Notes: generated by a model not told the origin, from the sequence alone. DNA of 64,000 nucleotides from Leptolinea sp964420995 (GCA_964420995.1 CAYQUX010000021.1:9077-73076), one strand, 5' to 3'; positions 7,975 through 17,600 are shown, numbered from the stretch's first letter. Made by a program: numbers and translations.

Positions 7975-10900
7975 GCGAGCCCTCCACCTGACAGTACAGA
8001 CAGGTCTTCACCCAGCCCGAGGAGGTCAATTCCCATGCGAGGCGGCTTGACCCGTTCCTCATCTTTACCAAAGCGGATGACCTCTCCGTTTTCCATTACA
8101 GCTTCCACACCCAGACCGAGACTCTGAAGTTCTTTTACCAGAACCCGGAATGAGGCGGGGATGCTCGGCTCTTCGATCGGTTCGCCTTTGACGATGGCTT
8201 CATACGCATTTACGCGGCCCTGCACGTCGTCAGATTTGACGGTGAGCATTTCCTGCAGGGTATAAGCCGCGCCGTAGGCTTCCAACGCCCAGACTTCCAT
8301 TTCGCCAAAGCGCTGGCCGCCGAATTGGGCTTTACCGCCGAGCGGTTGTTGGGTAACCAGGCTGTAAGGCCCGGTCGAACGCGCGTGAACTTTGTCTTCC
8401 ACCAGGTGGTGCAGCTTGAGCATGGTCATCACACCGACGGTCACAGGCTGGTCATATGTGGAACCAGATTTGCCGTCGCGGAGGATCTGCTTGCCAAGGA
8501 TCGGTATGGGCAGACCGGTTTCGACCATGAAGGCCTGGGCGCGTTCACGTACCGCGCTTTCATCAAGACCAGTTGTATCAACACCTTTCGCCTCCAGCCA
8601 TAATTTGAGGCAGACGTTGATAGCCAGCGGGTCTTTCATTTCTGAATCTTCAATGGAATGGGTGTAGCTGAAGTTGGTAATTTCGTCAGGGTTGTAACCC
8701 TTGTCTTTCAACCACTGCTCCACAACCACACGCCGTGCATAGGCAGGATCAGTAGCCAGCTTGCTGACATCAAAACCTTTTTCACCCAGCCACTGTTCAA
8801 GATAAAGCATGCGAACTTCGTCATCATCACGGATGCTTTCGGGAGAATATTCCTGGTCTTTTAACCATTCCCAGGCTTTTTCTGCCGATTCATTCCAGGC
8901 CTGATCAACCAGCCAGGCGCGGGAAAGTTCAGCTTCAATTTCTTTTTCATCGGCGCCGTCAAAAACCGGGGTGACCGCGCGGAATCCCATCTCTTTTGCT
9001 GCCCAACCGAGGTGCGTTTCGAGAACCTGACCGATGTTCATACGACCGGGAACACCCAGCGGGTTCAGGATGATGTCGACGGGATTTCCGTCTTCCAGGT
9101 AGGGCATGTCTTCCACCGCGACAACACGCGAGACAACACCTTTGTTACCATGGCGGCCGGCCATTTTGTCACCCGAGGTGATCTTGCGGCGCTGGGCAAC
9201 AGAGACGCGCACCATCTTGTCAACGCCCGCGGAAAGATCGGTATTGTCTTCGCGGGTGAAGACTTTCACATCCACCACCTTACCGCGCTCGCCGTGGGGC
9301 ATGCGCAGTGAGGTATCTTTTACGTCGCGTGATTTTTCGCCAAAGATGGCGCGCAGCAGGCGCTCTTCGGGGGTCAACTCTTTTTCACCTTTTGGTGTGA
9401 TCTTGCCCACCAGGATATCGTTCGGGCCGACTTCTGCGCCGATGCGGATGATACCGAATTCATCCAGGTCTTTGATGGCATCTTCACCCACATTGGGGAT
9501 ATCGCGGGTGATTTCTTCCGGCCCCAGTTTGGTGTCACGCGCTTCCACTTCATATTTCTCGATATGCACTGAGGTGAAACGGTCGTCCTGCACCAGGCGT
9601 TCGCTGATCAGAATGGCATCTTCAAAGTTACCGCCTTCCCAGGAGACGAATGCCACAGTGACATTCTGCCCGAGTGCCAGGTTCCCCTGCACGGTGGAGG
9701 AGGAATCCGCCAGAATGTGGCCTTTCTTGACCTTCTGGCCTTTGACCACCGCCGGGCGTTGGTCAATGCAGGTACTCTGGTTGGAGCGCTGGTATTTGCG
9801 CAGGTTGTATACCTTCACACCGCTGGCGGTGCGCAGGATGACCTGCCGTCCAGTCACGGAGGTGACTTCGCCATCTTCTTCGGCCATTACAACCTGGCCG
9901 GAATCTATGGCGGCAAATCCTTCCATGCCGGTGGAGATCATGGGAATATCCGGGCTGACCAATGGGACAGCCTGGGCCATCATGTTCGAACCCATCAGGG
10001 CGCGGTTGGCATCATCATGCTCAAGGAAAGGAATCAATGCGGCGCTGATACCCACGACCTGGTTCGGGGCCACATCCATGTAGTTAATGGCGTCCGGGGT
10101 TTGAATGACAAAGTCATTGTGATGGCGACAGGAATTCTGGTCTTCCACGAATTCCATGGTTTTATTCAGGGCAGTGTTTGCCTGAGCAATAACGAATTTA
10201 TCTTCCGCGTCCGCGGAGAGGTATTCCACTTCGTCTGTCACGAACGGGTAGACGAAAATGGTCTTGTTCAGTTTGGCGATGGCCGGGAGCATTTCCTTTG
10301 TAACCCGGTCTTCCTTTTTCGCGATGGCTTCGCCTTTTTCAGATATCAGGTCTTCGCGCAGGCGCCGACCAACCAGACGAGGGTCGCTGGAGGACAGGGC
10401 TTTGGCGACACGGCGATAGGGGGTTTCAATGAAACCATATTCATTTACGCGGGCGAAGGAAGCCAGACGGCCGATCAAACCAATGTTCGGGCCTTCCGGG
10501 GTTTCAATGGGGCATATGCGGCCGTAGTGCGAATGGTGGACATCACGCACATCGAAACCGGCGCGTTCACGACGCAAACCGCCGGGGCCCAGGGCGGAAA
10601 GGGTGCGTTTGTGGCGCAATTCAGCCAGTGGGTTGGTTTGATCCATGAATTGTGATAACTGGCTGCTGCCGAAGAACTCGCGCAGGGCAGCCACCACAGG
10701 GCGGATGTTGATCAGGGAGACGGGGGAAACCTGTTCCTGATCGCGAATGGACATGCGTTCTTTGATCACGCGTTCCATGCGGCGCATGCCGATGCGCAAT
10801 TTGTTCTGGATCAATTCGCCGACGGTCTTCACACGGCGGTTGCCGAGGTGATCAATATCGTCTTTCTCTTCCTTTTCGTTGTTGATCATGATCATGCGGC

Positions 10901-11894
10901 GCACCAGGTAGACAATATCCCAGGCAGTCACCGTGCGATGAGTCACAGGAATTTTGTCCACCAGATCAAGTTTCTGGTTCAGCTTGTAGCGGCCGACACG
11001 TTCCAGGTCATAGTGACGCTGGTCAAACAACTGCTCGATCATGAAAGCTTTGGCGTTGTCCAGATTGGCCGGGTCGCCGGGGCGCATACGCTTGAAAAAT
11101 TCCAGCAGCGCGGCCTGGGCAATGGTCAATCCACCGGTCAGGTTCCAGATGGGTTCCTGGCGCATGGAATTGGTGATGAACATGCGGTCAACGTTGTTAT
11201 CCACATCCTGGAATAGAGAGATCAGTTCTTCGTCAGAACCGGTTTTCAACGGGCTTTCGAGAAGCCCGTCGCTAACGGCGGCCAGCGCCCGCAGGAAAAT
11301 GGTGATCGGCACAGTGCGCTTTCGGTTGAATTTCAGGATGATGTAATCATTCTTGCGGGTTTCGAATTCCATCCAGGCGCCCCGGTCGGGGATCAATTTG
11401 GCATTGGCCAGAAAATGACCGGTAGCCCGATCCTGTGTGGATTCAAAATACACACCCGGCGAGCGGATCAACTGGGAAACCACAACTCGTTCGGTGCCAT
11501 TGATGATAAAGGTGCCTTTGTCTGTCATCTCGGGGAAATCGCCCAGGAAGATCTCCGTGCGGACCGGGCTCGGAACTTCTGGGCCTTCCAGCAATACGGT
11601 GACAAACAGCGGAGAGGCATACGTCAAATCACGTTCGATACATTCATCGATGGTGTGTTTGGGTTCGCCGAACCTGTATTTCAGATCCCATTCTTTTAAT
11701 TTCTCATCGTAACAGGGGAAGTGCAAGCGCATTCCCTTGTTGTACGATTCGATGGGTGAGATTTCGTTGAAGAGATCACCGAGGTTATCGGTTTTCAATC
11801 GGCGAAACGAATCAAGTTGAACTTCAATTAAATTTGGTAAGGTAAAAACAGACGGAATACGCGCGAAACTCTTTGTATCAAACTCGGAAGCCAT
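7971..11894 (-). CDS. rpoB: DNA-directed RNA polymerase subunit beta
   Basis: The 1307-residue protein is complete. It has the rifampicin region SSQLSQFMDQTNPLAELRHK, GPGGLRRERAGFDVRDVH, ETPEGPNIGLIG, the KMAGRHGNKGVVS catalytic segment and the terminal ARSTGPYSLVTQQPLGGKAQ region. Between FDGADEKEIEAEL and GKSGSTYDQPVTVG, where many bacteria have 10-20 residues, there is an extra stretch of about 145 residues (about 985-1132) built from four WL-x(3)-G-like repeats. An AGGAG lies five bases before the ATG. rpoC does not follow; rpsL does. Confidence 0.98.
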   Translation of the reverse strand: MASEFDTKSFARIPSVFTLPNLIEVQLDSFRRLKTDNLGDLFNEISPIESYNKGMRLHFPCYDEKLKEWDLKYRFGEPKHTIDECIERDLTYASPLFVTVLLEGPEVPSPVRTEIFLGDFPEMTDKGTFIINGTERVVVSQLIRSPGVYFESTQDRATGHFLANAKLIPDRGAWMEFETRKNDYIILKFNRKRTVPITIFLRALAAVSDGLLESPLKTGSDEELISLFQDVDNNVDRMFITNSMRQEPIWNLTGGLTIAQAALLEFFKRMRPGDPANLDNAKAFMIEQLFDQRHYDLERVGRYKLNQKLDLVDKIPVTHRTVTAWDIVYLVRRMIMINNEKEEKDDIDHLGNRRVKTVGELIQNKLRIGMRRMERVIKERMSIRDQEQVSPVSLINIRPVVAALREFFGSSQLSQFMDQTNPLAELRHKRTLSALGPGGLRRERAGFDVRDVHHSHYGRICPIETPEGPNIGLIGRLASFARVNEYGFIETPYRRVAKALSSSDPRLVGRRLREDLISEKGEAIAKKEDRVTKEMLPAIAKLNKTIFVYPFVTDEVEYLSADAEDKFVIAQANTALNKTMEFVEDQNSCRHHNDFVIQTPDAINYMDVAPNQVVGISAALIPFLEHDDANRALMGSNMMAQAVPLVSPDIPMISTGMEGFAAIDSGQVVMAEEDGEVTSVTGRQVILRTASGVKVYNLRKYQRSNQSTCIDQRPAVVKGQKVKKGHILADSSSTVQGNLALGQNVTVAFVSWEGGNFEDAILISERLVQDDRFTSVHIEKYEVEARDTKLGPEEITRDIPNVGEDAIKDLDEFGIIRIGAEVGPNDILVGKITPKGEKELTPEERLLRAIFGEKSRDVKDTSLRMPHGERGKVVDVKVFTREDNTDLSAGVDKMVRVSVAQRRKITSGDKMAGRHGNKGVVSRVVAVEDMPYLEDGNPVDIILNPLGVPGRMNIGQVLETHLGWAAKEMGFRAVTPVFDGADEKEIEAELSRAWLVDQAWNESAEKAWEWLKDQEYSPESIRDDDEVRMLYLEQWLGEKGFDVSKLATDPAYARRVVVEQWLKDKGYNPDEITNFSYTHSIEDSEMKDPLAINVCLKLWLEAKGVDTTGLDESAVRERAQAFMVETGLPIPILGKQILRDGKSGSTYDQPVTVGVMTMLKLHHLVEDKVHARSTGPYSLVTQQPLGGKAQFGGQRFGEMEVWALEAYGAAYTLQEMLTVKSDDVQGRVNAYEAIVKGEPIEEPSIPASFRVLVKELQSLGLGVEAVMENGEVIRFGKDEERVKPPRMGIDLLGLGEDLSVLSGGGLA

Positions 11895-11967
11895 GTCTAC
11901 TCCTGGTTAAACGTGGCGAAAGGGGGAGAGTACAACCTGCCGCCCTTCGATAGTAAAGCAATTGGTA

Positions 11968-11996
11968 AGTATATCAAAAGGAATCTACAATTGCAA
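11968..11996 (-). promoter_or_regulatory. Promoter for rpoB
   Basis: On the minus strand TTGCAA (11991-11996) and TATACT (11968-11973) are 17 bases apart, about 75 bases before the rpoB ATG. This is a good sigma-70 match in the expected place. No ribosomal-protein genes (rplJ, rplL) precede rpoB, so it appears to be transcribed from its own promoter. Confidence 0.65.
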
Positions 11997-12051
11997 GCAT
12001 TTTTGGAAAATTCATTACTTTTACACCCGCCTTTTCACATGGTACCATCCA

Positions 12052-13797
12052 ATGGCAAATTTTACTACTGGCAGGCTGCTGTTGCCTGATAAAATCTACG
12101 TCATGGTATACCTGTTCTGGCTGAGCGGCGCGATATGCCTTTTCCTTGCATTTTTTGCCTATGCGTTGGGGATTGATCACACTCCCGATTGGGGAACTTC
12201 CCGGTGGTTCTTACTGGGGGTGGGCATCCTGTTTCTGTCCGCCGGGGTTTTCCGCCACTGGCAAACCGCCATAACCCGCTGCTGGCAGGCATCCCGCCTG
12301 GTAAGGTGGTTCCACCGGCAGAGTGAACGCCTGCACGGTTCTTGCTTGATTCAATTTCTCGGGAATACCCGATTCGTCCGCTTTTTAACCACACCCGGTT
12401 TGAGCAATGCCAGGTGGATGGCCGCCATCATTGTCACCCTGGGCTGTCTGACCGCCTGCTGGCTTGTTACGGCGGGCACGATGACGGATTTTTCCCGGAC
12501 GACTCTGTATTATGACCGTCTGGCTGACAGCTTCCTGCACGGCCGGTTATCCCTGCTGGAAACACCCGACCCGCGTCTGGCGGAGTTGTCCAATCCATAT
12601 GATTATCGGCAGCGCGGAGACATCCCCATTGTCTGGGACGCGTCGTATTTTCAAGATCAGTATTATCTCTACTGGGGTCCCGTCCCGGCCATTCTGGTTT
12701 GCGTGTTGAAAGGTCCGTTTCATATCCCGATTGGAGATATGCAACTCACCCTTTTCTTTACCATTGGCATCATGGCCGTCCAGACAATACTGATAACAGA
12801 GGCATACCGCCGATGGTTTGATCACCTGCCGGCGGGATTGGTCGTCGCTCCCCTGCTGGCTTCAACATTCAGCGTACCCCTTCTCTGGCAATTGTCCAGG
12901 CCGTCGATATATGAGTCAGCCATCGCAGGTGGTCAATTTTTCTGGCTTCTGGGACTTGCCTTCTGCTTCAAGGGATTTGATAACCGCGATCACCAATCCG
13001 CGCTATTTTTTGCGAGCGGCCTGGCCTGGGCAGCCGCCATTGGATCCCGCGCCAACCTGGCCGTCCCAATTGGCGCCGGATTTGCCGTCCTACTGGTGAT
13101 CTTCATCACCAGGCATAAGGTTCGCAAGGCATGTCTCTTTGGAGGGCTGGCTTTCGCGCTGGGAATGACCGCGCTGGGCTGGTATAACTTCGCCCGGTTC
13201 GGCTCTCTATTTGAAACGGGGTACAGTTATCAACTAACCGGGCCGGCGGCAGTTTCTGTGGTTAATGGTGAATTGTTCTCCCCGACCTATGTTCTTCCCA
13301 ATTTCTTCAATATGTTCCTTCGGCCGGTTATCTTTGACAGCGAATTTCCATTCGTCCACTCACCCTGGTTGACGGAAGCCATGTGGCCTTTCTTCATAAA
13401 GTTGCCTTCCGCTTATTATTACAGCGAACCCATCAGCGGGTTGCTGATCACCTGTCCATTCATGGTCTTCCTCGCGGGCGTGTTCGTGAAACGGCTTCTA
13501 TGCAAGCGGGAGATAAGCATCCTGTTGGCATCCGCGGGATTGTCGATTCTGGCCAGCCTGGCGTTTATCACCTCGTTCATGCGTTACCTGCTGGACTTCT
13601 CACCCGCCCTGCTCCTTCTGGCGGTTGCCGGTTTCTGGCAGGCGGCGGAAAAATCATCCGGTTGGAGAACCGTCGGACTATTGCTGGCGCTATGGGGTGC
13701 GGCCCTCGGGCTGCTTTTAAGTCTGGCCGGACCGAACAACAACTTCTTAAACAACAATCCGGCGCTTTTCCAGTGGTTGGCCGAATTATTCGCCTAA
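12052..13797 (+). CDS. Multi-pass membrane protein, possible GT-C-like glycosyltransferase
   Basis: About 581 residues with roughly a dozen hydrophobic segments, for example LSGAICLFLAFFAYALG near the start and LLLALWGAALGLLLSLAG at the end. A hydrophilic stretch containing YYDRLADSFLHGRLSLLE and WDASYFQDQYYLYWGPVPA follows the early membrane segments, the type of loop seen in GT-C enzymes and in uncharacterised relatives. No catalytic motif can be assigned, so the glycosyltransferase idea is tentative. The start is uncertain: no clear ribosome-binding site precedes ATG 12052, ATG 12103 or the upstream ATG 11962. It ends just before a strong bidirectional terminator. Confidence 0.7.
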   Translation: MANFTTGRLLLPDKIYVMVYLFWLSGAICLFLAFFAYALGIDHTPDWGTSRWFLLGVGILFLSAGVFRHWQTAITRCWQASRLVRWFHRQSERLHGSCLIQFLGNTRFVRFLTTPGLSNARWMAAIIVTLGCLTACWLVTAGTMTDFSRTTLYYDRLADSFLHGRLSLLETPDPRLAELSNPYDYRQRGDIPIVWDASYFQDQYYLYWGPVPAILVCVLKGPFHIPIGDMQLTLFFTIGIMAVQTILITEAYRRWFDHLPAGLVVAPLLASTFSVPLLWQLSRPSIYESAIAGGQFFWLLGLAFCFKGFDNRDHQSALFFASGLAWAAAIGSRANLAVPIGAGFAVLLVIFITRHKVRKACLFGGLAFALGMTALGWYNFARFGSLFETGYSYQLTGPAAVSVVNGELFSPTYVLPNFFNMFLRPVIFDSEFPFVHSPWLTEAMWPFFIKLPSAYYYSEPISGLLITCPFMVFLAGVFVKRLLCKREISILLASAGLSILASLAFITSFMRYLLDFSPALLLLAVAGFWQAAEKSSGWRTVGLLLALWGAALGLLLSLAGPNNNFLNNNPALFQWLAELFA

Positions 13798-13799
13798 AA

Positions 13800-13842
13800 A
13801 GTCTCCCCTGAGGCAGTAATGCATACCGTTTCAGGGGAGACT
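13800..13842. terminator. Bidirectional terminator between convergent genes
   Basis: AGTCTCCCCTGA (13800-13811) and TCAGGGGAGACT (13831-13842) form a perfect 12-bp stem with a 19-base loop. It lies between the stop codons of the membrane protein and the RNHCP gene and probably ends both transcripts. Confidence 0.75.
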
Positions 13843-13847
13843 AACAC

Positions 13848-14531
13848 TTATTTCATACCACAGGCAGTTTCTTTACTTCGGTTTACGAATTCCTCTTTTA
13901 CCTGTGCGATTGTCAATAGTTTCCAATTCAGGTGGAAAATGGCGTCCGGCTTATCCAGGAATGAACTCTTCCCGAACAGGCGGGTATACACAATGGAGAA
14001 GTCTCCGGTGTTCAGGAGATGAATACCCTGGCCAGACAGTCGGTCGCGCAATTCGTCCGGCAAATCACACGAGTTCAAGTAAAGCTGAAAGACATTCTGT
14101 GTATCATCGTCCGCCGCGATGCGGTTGATGGACACCTTGCCGCAACCTGCGCAGCGGTGTACCAGCATGAGTTCACCCTGGTTTTCCGCGTTATACCGTT
14201 TATTCACAGCCTTGATGGTCAACCCTATCGGCTCCATGCGGCTGCCACAGTCTGCCTTTCGGTCGCCCGGGATATCCAGATCCACATGCCGCGACCAAAG
14301 GCAGATCGGGCAATGGTTGCGATTATTTACTCCAGAGAGTTCACGGTTCGCTGAAACCATGGCTCCGCATTGCCTGCATTTGAAATCCTGGGTGTCAATG
14401 ATCACTCTGCGATGGGACTTACATTCCCTTTCATAAAGAACTTCACTGTCTTTATTTTTATGGTTTCTCTTTTCAAAACAATCGTCAAAACCGTTGTTTG
14501 ACGTGTATTGCCAATGATGTTTGTTTTTCAT
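13848..14531 (-). CDS. RNHCP domain protein (zinc-ribbon-like)
   Basis: The 227-residue protein contains the diagnostic segment NRNHCPICLWSRHVD, which names the RNHCP family, preceded by FKCRQCGAMV and followed by VHRCAGCGKVS. The three Cys-pair elements suggest one or two structural zinc sites. The function of the family is not established. The first 40 residues are charged and rich in Lys and His. The last 80 residues contain no recognisable motif. No strong ribosome-binding site precedes the ATG. It stands alone between two terminators. Confidence 0.85.
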   Translation of the reverse strand: MKNKHHWQYTSNNGFDDCFEKRNHKNKDSEVLYERECKSHRRVIIDTQDFKCRQCGAMVSANRELSGVNNRNHCPICLWSRHVDLDIPGDRKADCGSRMEPIGLTIKAVNKRYNAENQGELMLVHRCAGCGKVSINRIAADDDTQNVFQLYLNSCDLPDELRDRLSGQGIHLLNTGDFSIVYTRLFGKSSFLDKPDAIFHLNWKLLTIAQVKEEFVNRSKETACGMK

Positions 14532-14552
14532 GTTGCCGCCACGTTAAACAAA

Positions 14553-14580
14553 CCGGCCGCGAGATCGCTCCCGCGGCCGG
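14553..14580 (-). terminator. Terminator after the phosphate-transport genes
   Basis: CCGGCCGCG (14553-14561) and CGCGGCCGG (14572-14580) form a nine-base GC stem with a 10-base loop. On the minus strand the stem is followed by TTTGTTTAAC, a T-rich tract, so it would end transcripts coming from the PiT gene before the RNHCP gene. Confidence 0.55.
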
Positions 14581-14682
14581 CTGCATAGGTATACTGGTTA
14601 ATCGGTCAGTACAAGACGTTATCCTGCAAAATACAATCCCCCGATTGGTTGAAAGTACGGTCAGGTTGTGTCTTTAAATGCA

Positions 14683-14711
14683 AACCACGGGACAGAAATC
14701 CGCCCGTGGTT
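14683..14711. repeat. Inverted repeat downstream of the PiT gene
   Basis: AACCACGGG (14683-14691) and CCCGTGGTT (14703-14711) flank an 11-base loop in the 336-base gene-free stretch 14532-14867. There is no clear T-tract on either strand, so it may be an accessory processing or termination element. Apart from this and the hairpin at 14553-14580, nothing else was recognised in the gap. Confidence 0.4.
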
Positions 14712-14867
14712 GAGATTTAACGCAAAAACTGGCGTCAGCCTCTACCTGCGGGCGAACTCCTCTGTGGATGTGACAACAACGACCGAAGCGAAATTAAACA
14801 AAAATCATCCTTTTATGATGAGCGAATTATCCCATATTTTTGTGGTACGTCAATCTCAAACAGGAAA

Positions 14868-15848
14868 TCAAAACATACGTAGAATCAGGAAAACCCCGGC
14901 CGCCAATATCCCGGAAAATGGGATGGTGATTAACCAGGCTGCCAGAATGTTCATGGCCAGATTCCAGCGGACCTTGTTTATCCGCTCCGCCGCCCCCACG
15001 CCCATGATAGCCGAGCTGACCACCTGTGTGGTGCTCACCGGACCGCCAAACAAGGCCGCGCCGAGGATCACCGACGCCGATGTTACCTGGGCGCAAAAAC
15101 CATGCACCGGCCGGATGCGGAAGAACCCCGCCCCCAGTGTTTTAATTAACCGCCAGCCGCCAGATACCGTTCCGATGGCAATAGTCAGCGCGCTGATGGT
15201 AATAACCCAGACTGGCACCTGAAACGAGGAAATAAATCCGCTGGTGACCAACCCGAGCGTGATGATCCCCATGGTTTTCTGCGCGTCGTTGGCCCCGTGA
15301 CTCAACGCCAATCCAACACCCGTCAGCACCTGAATGCGTTTAAAGAACAGATTTATCTTCATTGAAGCGCCGGCGGCCAGCAGGTATACCAATTTAGTAA
15401 ACAGGAAACCAGCGGCCAGACCGATGATCGGCGACAGAAAAAGGGCGATGAACACTTTGTATAATCCGGTCAATTGAATAACGTCAAAGTCCACCCCTGA
15501 AGCCGCCGCGCCGATCAACCCGCCGATGAGCGCGTGCGACGAGCTGCTGGGGATACCAAAATACCATGTGAGCAGATTCCACAAAATGGCGCCTGAAAGC
15601 GCGGATAGCAGCACCGGCATGGTCATCAGGTTCGGAGGAATGATCTCGGAGCCAATGGTTTTGGCCACCGCCACGCCGAACAGGAACGGTCCGCAAAACT
15701 CCGCGATGGCGGTCAACCCCAGTGCCAATCGGGGTGAAAGTGAGCGGCTGGAAATGATCGTGGCCACGATGTTGCTTGAATCATGCACGCCGTTGAGAAA
15801 ATCAAAGATCAACGCCAGAATTATTAAGGCGACAAGTTGAGGGTCCAT
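14868..15848 (-). CDS. Inorganic phosphate transporter, PiT family
   Basis: The 326-residue membrane protein has the two PiT signature repeats: FDFLNGVHDSSNIVATIISS near the N-terminus and LALSHGANDAQKTMGIITL in the second half, plus the SSSHALIGG segment. PiT proteins import phosphate, often as a metal complex, using the ion gradient. It starts nine bases after the DUF47 gene, which encodes the usual PiT partner, so the two form an operon. The substrate is inferred from family; sulfate-specific relatives exist. Confidence 0.93.
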   Translation of the reverse strand: MDPQLVALIILALIFDFLNGVHDSSNIVATIISSRSLSPRLALGLTAIAEFCGPFLFGVAVAKTIGSEIIPPNLMTMPVLLSALSGAILWNLLTWYFGIPSSSSHALIGGLIGAAASGVDFDVIQLTGLYKVFIALFLSPIIGLAAGFLFTKLVYLLAAGASMKINLFFKRIQVLTGVGLALSHGANDAQKTMGIITLGLVTSGFISSFQVPVWVITISALTIAIGTVSGGWRLIKTLGAGFFRIRPVHGFCAQVTSASVILGAALFGGPVSTTQVVSSAIMGVGAAERINKVRWNLAMNILAAWLITIPFSGILAAGVFLILRMF

Positions 15849-15856
15849 AAGAGCTC

Positions 15857-16486
15857 TCAGGCGATCTTTAAGATAATATCTGAGATCACATCCGCGGCAC
15901 GCGCCTGCCGGTCAGCCGCGTTGCTCAGGTGACGGTAGATCTCACGAACTTTCAGAACCGACATCACTCGTTTAACATCCTTTGTCTCCTGAAACAATTC
16001 AGCCAGAGCTTCGCGATAGGTGGTTTCCACCTGATGCTCTATTCTCTTCGCAGAATTGGCATGCTCTGTTGCCACGGCATAATGTTTGTCCTGTAACCGC
16101 AAAACAGCCAGTTTGAGCTCTCTGGAAGCATCGTAAAGCAGATCAGCCATTTTCTGCATCACTGGTGTCGGGGTGACATCCAAAATTTCCATCTCTTCAA
16201 CGGTTGTACTGGAATAACGCAAAATATCATCAAAGTCGCGTGAAAGTGCGAAAATATCTTCACGGTCAAAGGGAGTGACAAAAGTATTCATCAACTCTTC
16301 GATCATGATGCGCCGCATTTCAACTGCCTGCTCTTCTGTTTGAATGATCTGTTTGGCCACATTTGAACTGCGTTTTTTCAGGTAATGTGTGAGCAATTCA
16401 AGGCCATTGACAGTGGTTTCGGTTTGATCTGCCAGCATCAGCATGAATTTATTCGGTTTGGGTTTGAAAAGGCTGCGTAATTTCAT
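15857..16486 (-). CDS. DUF47 family (PhoU-like) PiT accessory protein
   Basis: The 209-residue, mostly helical cytoplasmic protein matches the DUF47 family: it begins MKLRSLFKPKPNKFMLMLAD and has the segments FVTPFDREDIFALSRDFDDI and EREIYRHLSNA-like KVREIYRHLSNAADRQAR near the end. Members resemble PhoU and are commonly encoded just before PiT transporters, where they are thought to modulate transport. An AAAGG site precedes the ATG, and a promoter lies at 16516-16545. Confidence 0.92.
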   Translation of the reverse strand: MKLRSLFKPKPNKFMLMLADQTETTVNGLELLTHYLKKRSSNVAKQIIQTEEQAVEMRRIMIEELMNTFVTPFDREDIFALSRDFDDILRYSSTTVEEMEILDVTPTPVMQKMADLLYDASRELKLAVLRLQDKHYAVATEHANSAKRIEHQVETTYREALAELFQETKDVKRVMSVLKVREIYRHLSNAADRQARAADVISDIILKIA

Positions 16487-16515
16487 CTTGCATACCTTTC
16501 TTGATATACTTTTTT

Positions 16516-16545
16516 GTATTAATCAACCATGGATTGAAATGTCAA
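16516..16545 (-). promoter_or_regulatory. Promoter for the DUF47-PiT operon
   Basis: On the minus strand TTGACA (16540-16545), a perfect -35 box, is followed after 18 bases by TAATAC (16516-16521). It lies about 30 bases before the DUF47 start. No Pho-box direct repeat was recognised around it. Confidence 0.6.
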
Positions 16546-16685
16546 TCATTAATTTATTATAGACCTGTGGGATTTATGCAAAATATATACCAGTTTCGAC
16601 GGGAAATATAAATGGCTGAATTGGTCTTGATTAAGAACACGTCCATTTTCAATGCCGCCCTTAGGGGATTTAGGGGGTTATACCG

Positions 16686-17600
16686 GTGAGATATTACCCA
16701 AACAAGATCGCCTTATTATTGTCATTTTCGATCATAGTCACCATTATGGTCAACATGATGGTCAACCAGGTCTCTTTTAGAAATACAGAACCACCCCGAT
16801 GTTCCCGGATCGGTCAAATATGGATTTCACCCTTGGATGGTATGGAGCTTGTTTGCGTTCCCGCCGGTCATTTCATTATGGGAGCGCCAGAGTCCGACCT
16901 TGCCGCCGGTGATGATGAAAAACCACAACACCAGGTCAATCTTGATGCCTTCTGGGTGGATCGAACTGAAGTAACCAATTCAAATTATGCCCGGTGCGTG
17001 GCAGCAGGAGCCTGCCATCCGAAAATATACGAAACTACAGCCCTGACATATACGCCTTACTCGGTACACCCGGATTGGCAGCAGAATCCCGCGCTGATCT
17101 ATTACGCAGACGATGCAGTCGCCTATTGCCGGTGGGCGGGACGCCGATTACCAACAGAAGCTGAATGGGAGAAGGCAGCCCGTGGAACAGATAGCCGCCT
17201 TTTTCCCTGGGGGAATGAGTTGGATTGCGACCACGCAAACTACTACATATGCAACCATGTTCCGGAATATGATCCGCGCGGTCCGCGTTGCGGATACAGT
17301 AGTTATTGCCGAACGGCTGATGTTAATGATTACCCGACCGGGGCAAGCCCTTATGGTGCTCTGAACATGGCCGGCAATGTGTGGGAATGGGTATCTGACT
17401 TTTATTCACCTGATTACTATACGGTTTCGTCATCAGACAATCCTTCCGGTCCAAAAACCGGCGAATTCCGGGTTCGCCGGGGTGGAGGAAGTACCAGTCT
17501 GGCGGCAGACCTGCGTTTGACCACACGCGCCAGCGGAAAAGGGGAACATTATTATGACGGTCAGATGGGATTCCGTTGCGCGGTTGATTCCGGTTTCTAA
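16686..17600 (+). CDS. Membrane-anchored FGE/SUMF1-like domain protein
   Basis: The 304-residue protein has one N-terminal membrane segment (about residues 8-27), then a formylglycine-generating-enzyme fold: PAGHFIMGAPESD, DAFWVDRTEVTNSNYARCV, AGRRLPTEAEWEKAARG, NMAGNVWEWVSDFY and the final GFRCAVD. The C-terminal RRGGGSTSL region, where sulfatase-activating enzymes carry the two catalytic cysteines, has none, so true FGE activity is unlikely. Many such domains bind ligands or modify other substrates. The start is a GTG with an AGGGGG site nine bases upstream. It stands alone; no sulfatase gene is nearby. Confidence 0.85.
   Translation: MRYYPNKIALLLSFSIIVTIMVNMMVNQVSFRNTEPPRCSRIGQIWISPLDGMELVCVPAGHFIMGAPESDLAAGDDEKPQHQVNLDAFWVDRTEVTNSNYARCVAAGACHPKIYETTALTYTPYSVHPDWQQNPALIYYADDAVAYCRWAGRRLPTEAEWEKAARGTDSRLFPWGNELDCDHANYYICNHVPEYDPRGPRCGYSSYCRTADVNDYPTGASPYGALNMAGNVWEWVSDFYSPDYYTVSSSDNPSGPKTGEFRVRRGGGSTSLAADLRLTTRASGKGEHYYDGQMGFRCAVDSGF

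Noticed and set aside
9106..10655. Long plus-strand frames opposite rpoB
   Set aside because: They are mirror frames of a conserved gene, have no protein-family features and no ribosome-binding sites.
14668..15222. A 184-codon plus-strand frame opposite the PiT gene
   Set aside because: Antisense to a clear PiT-family gene, with no features of its own.
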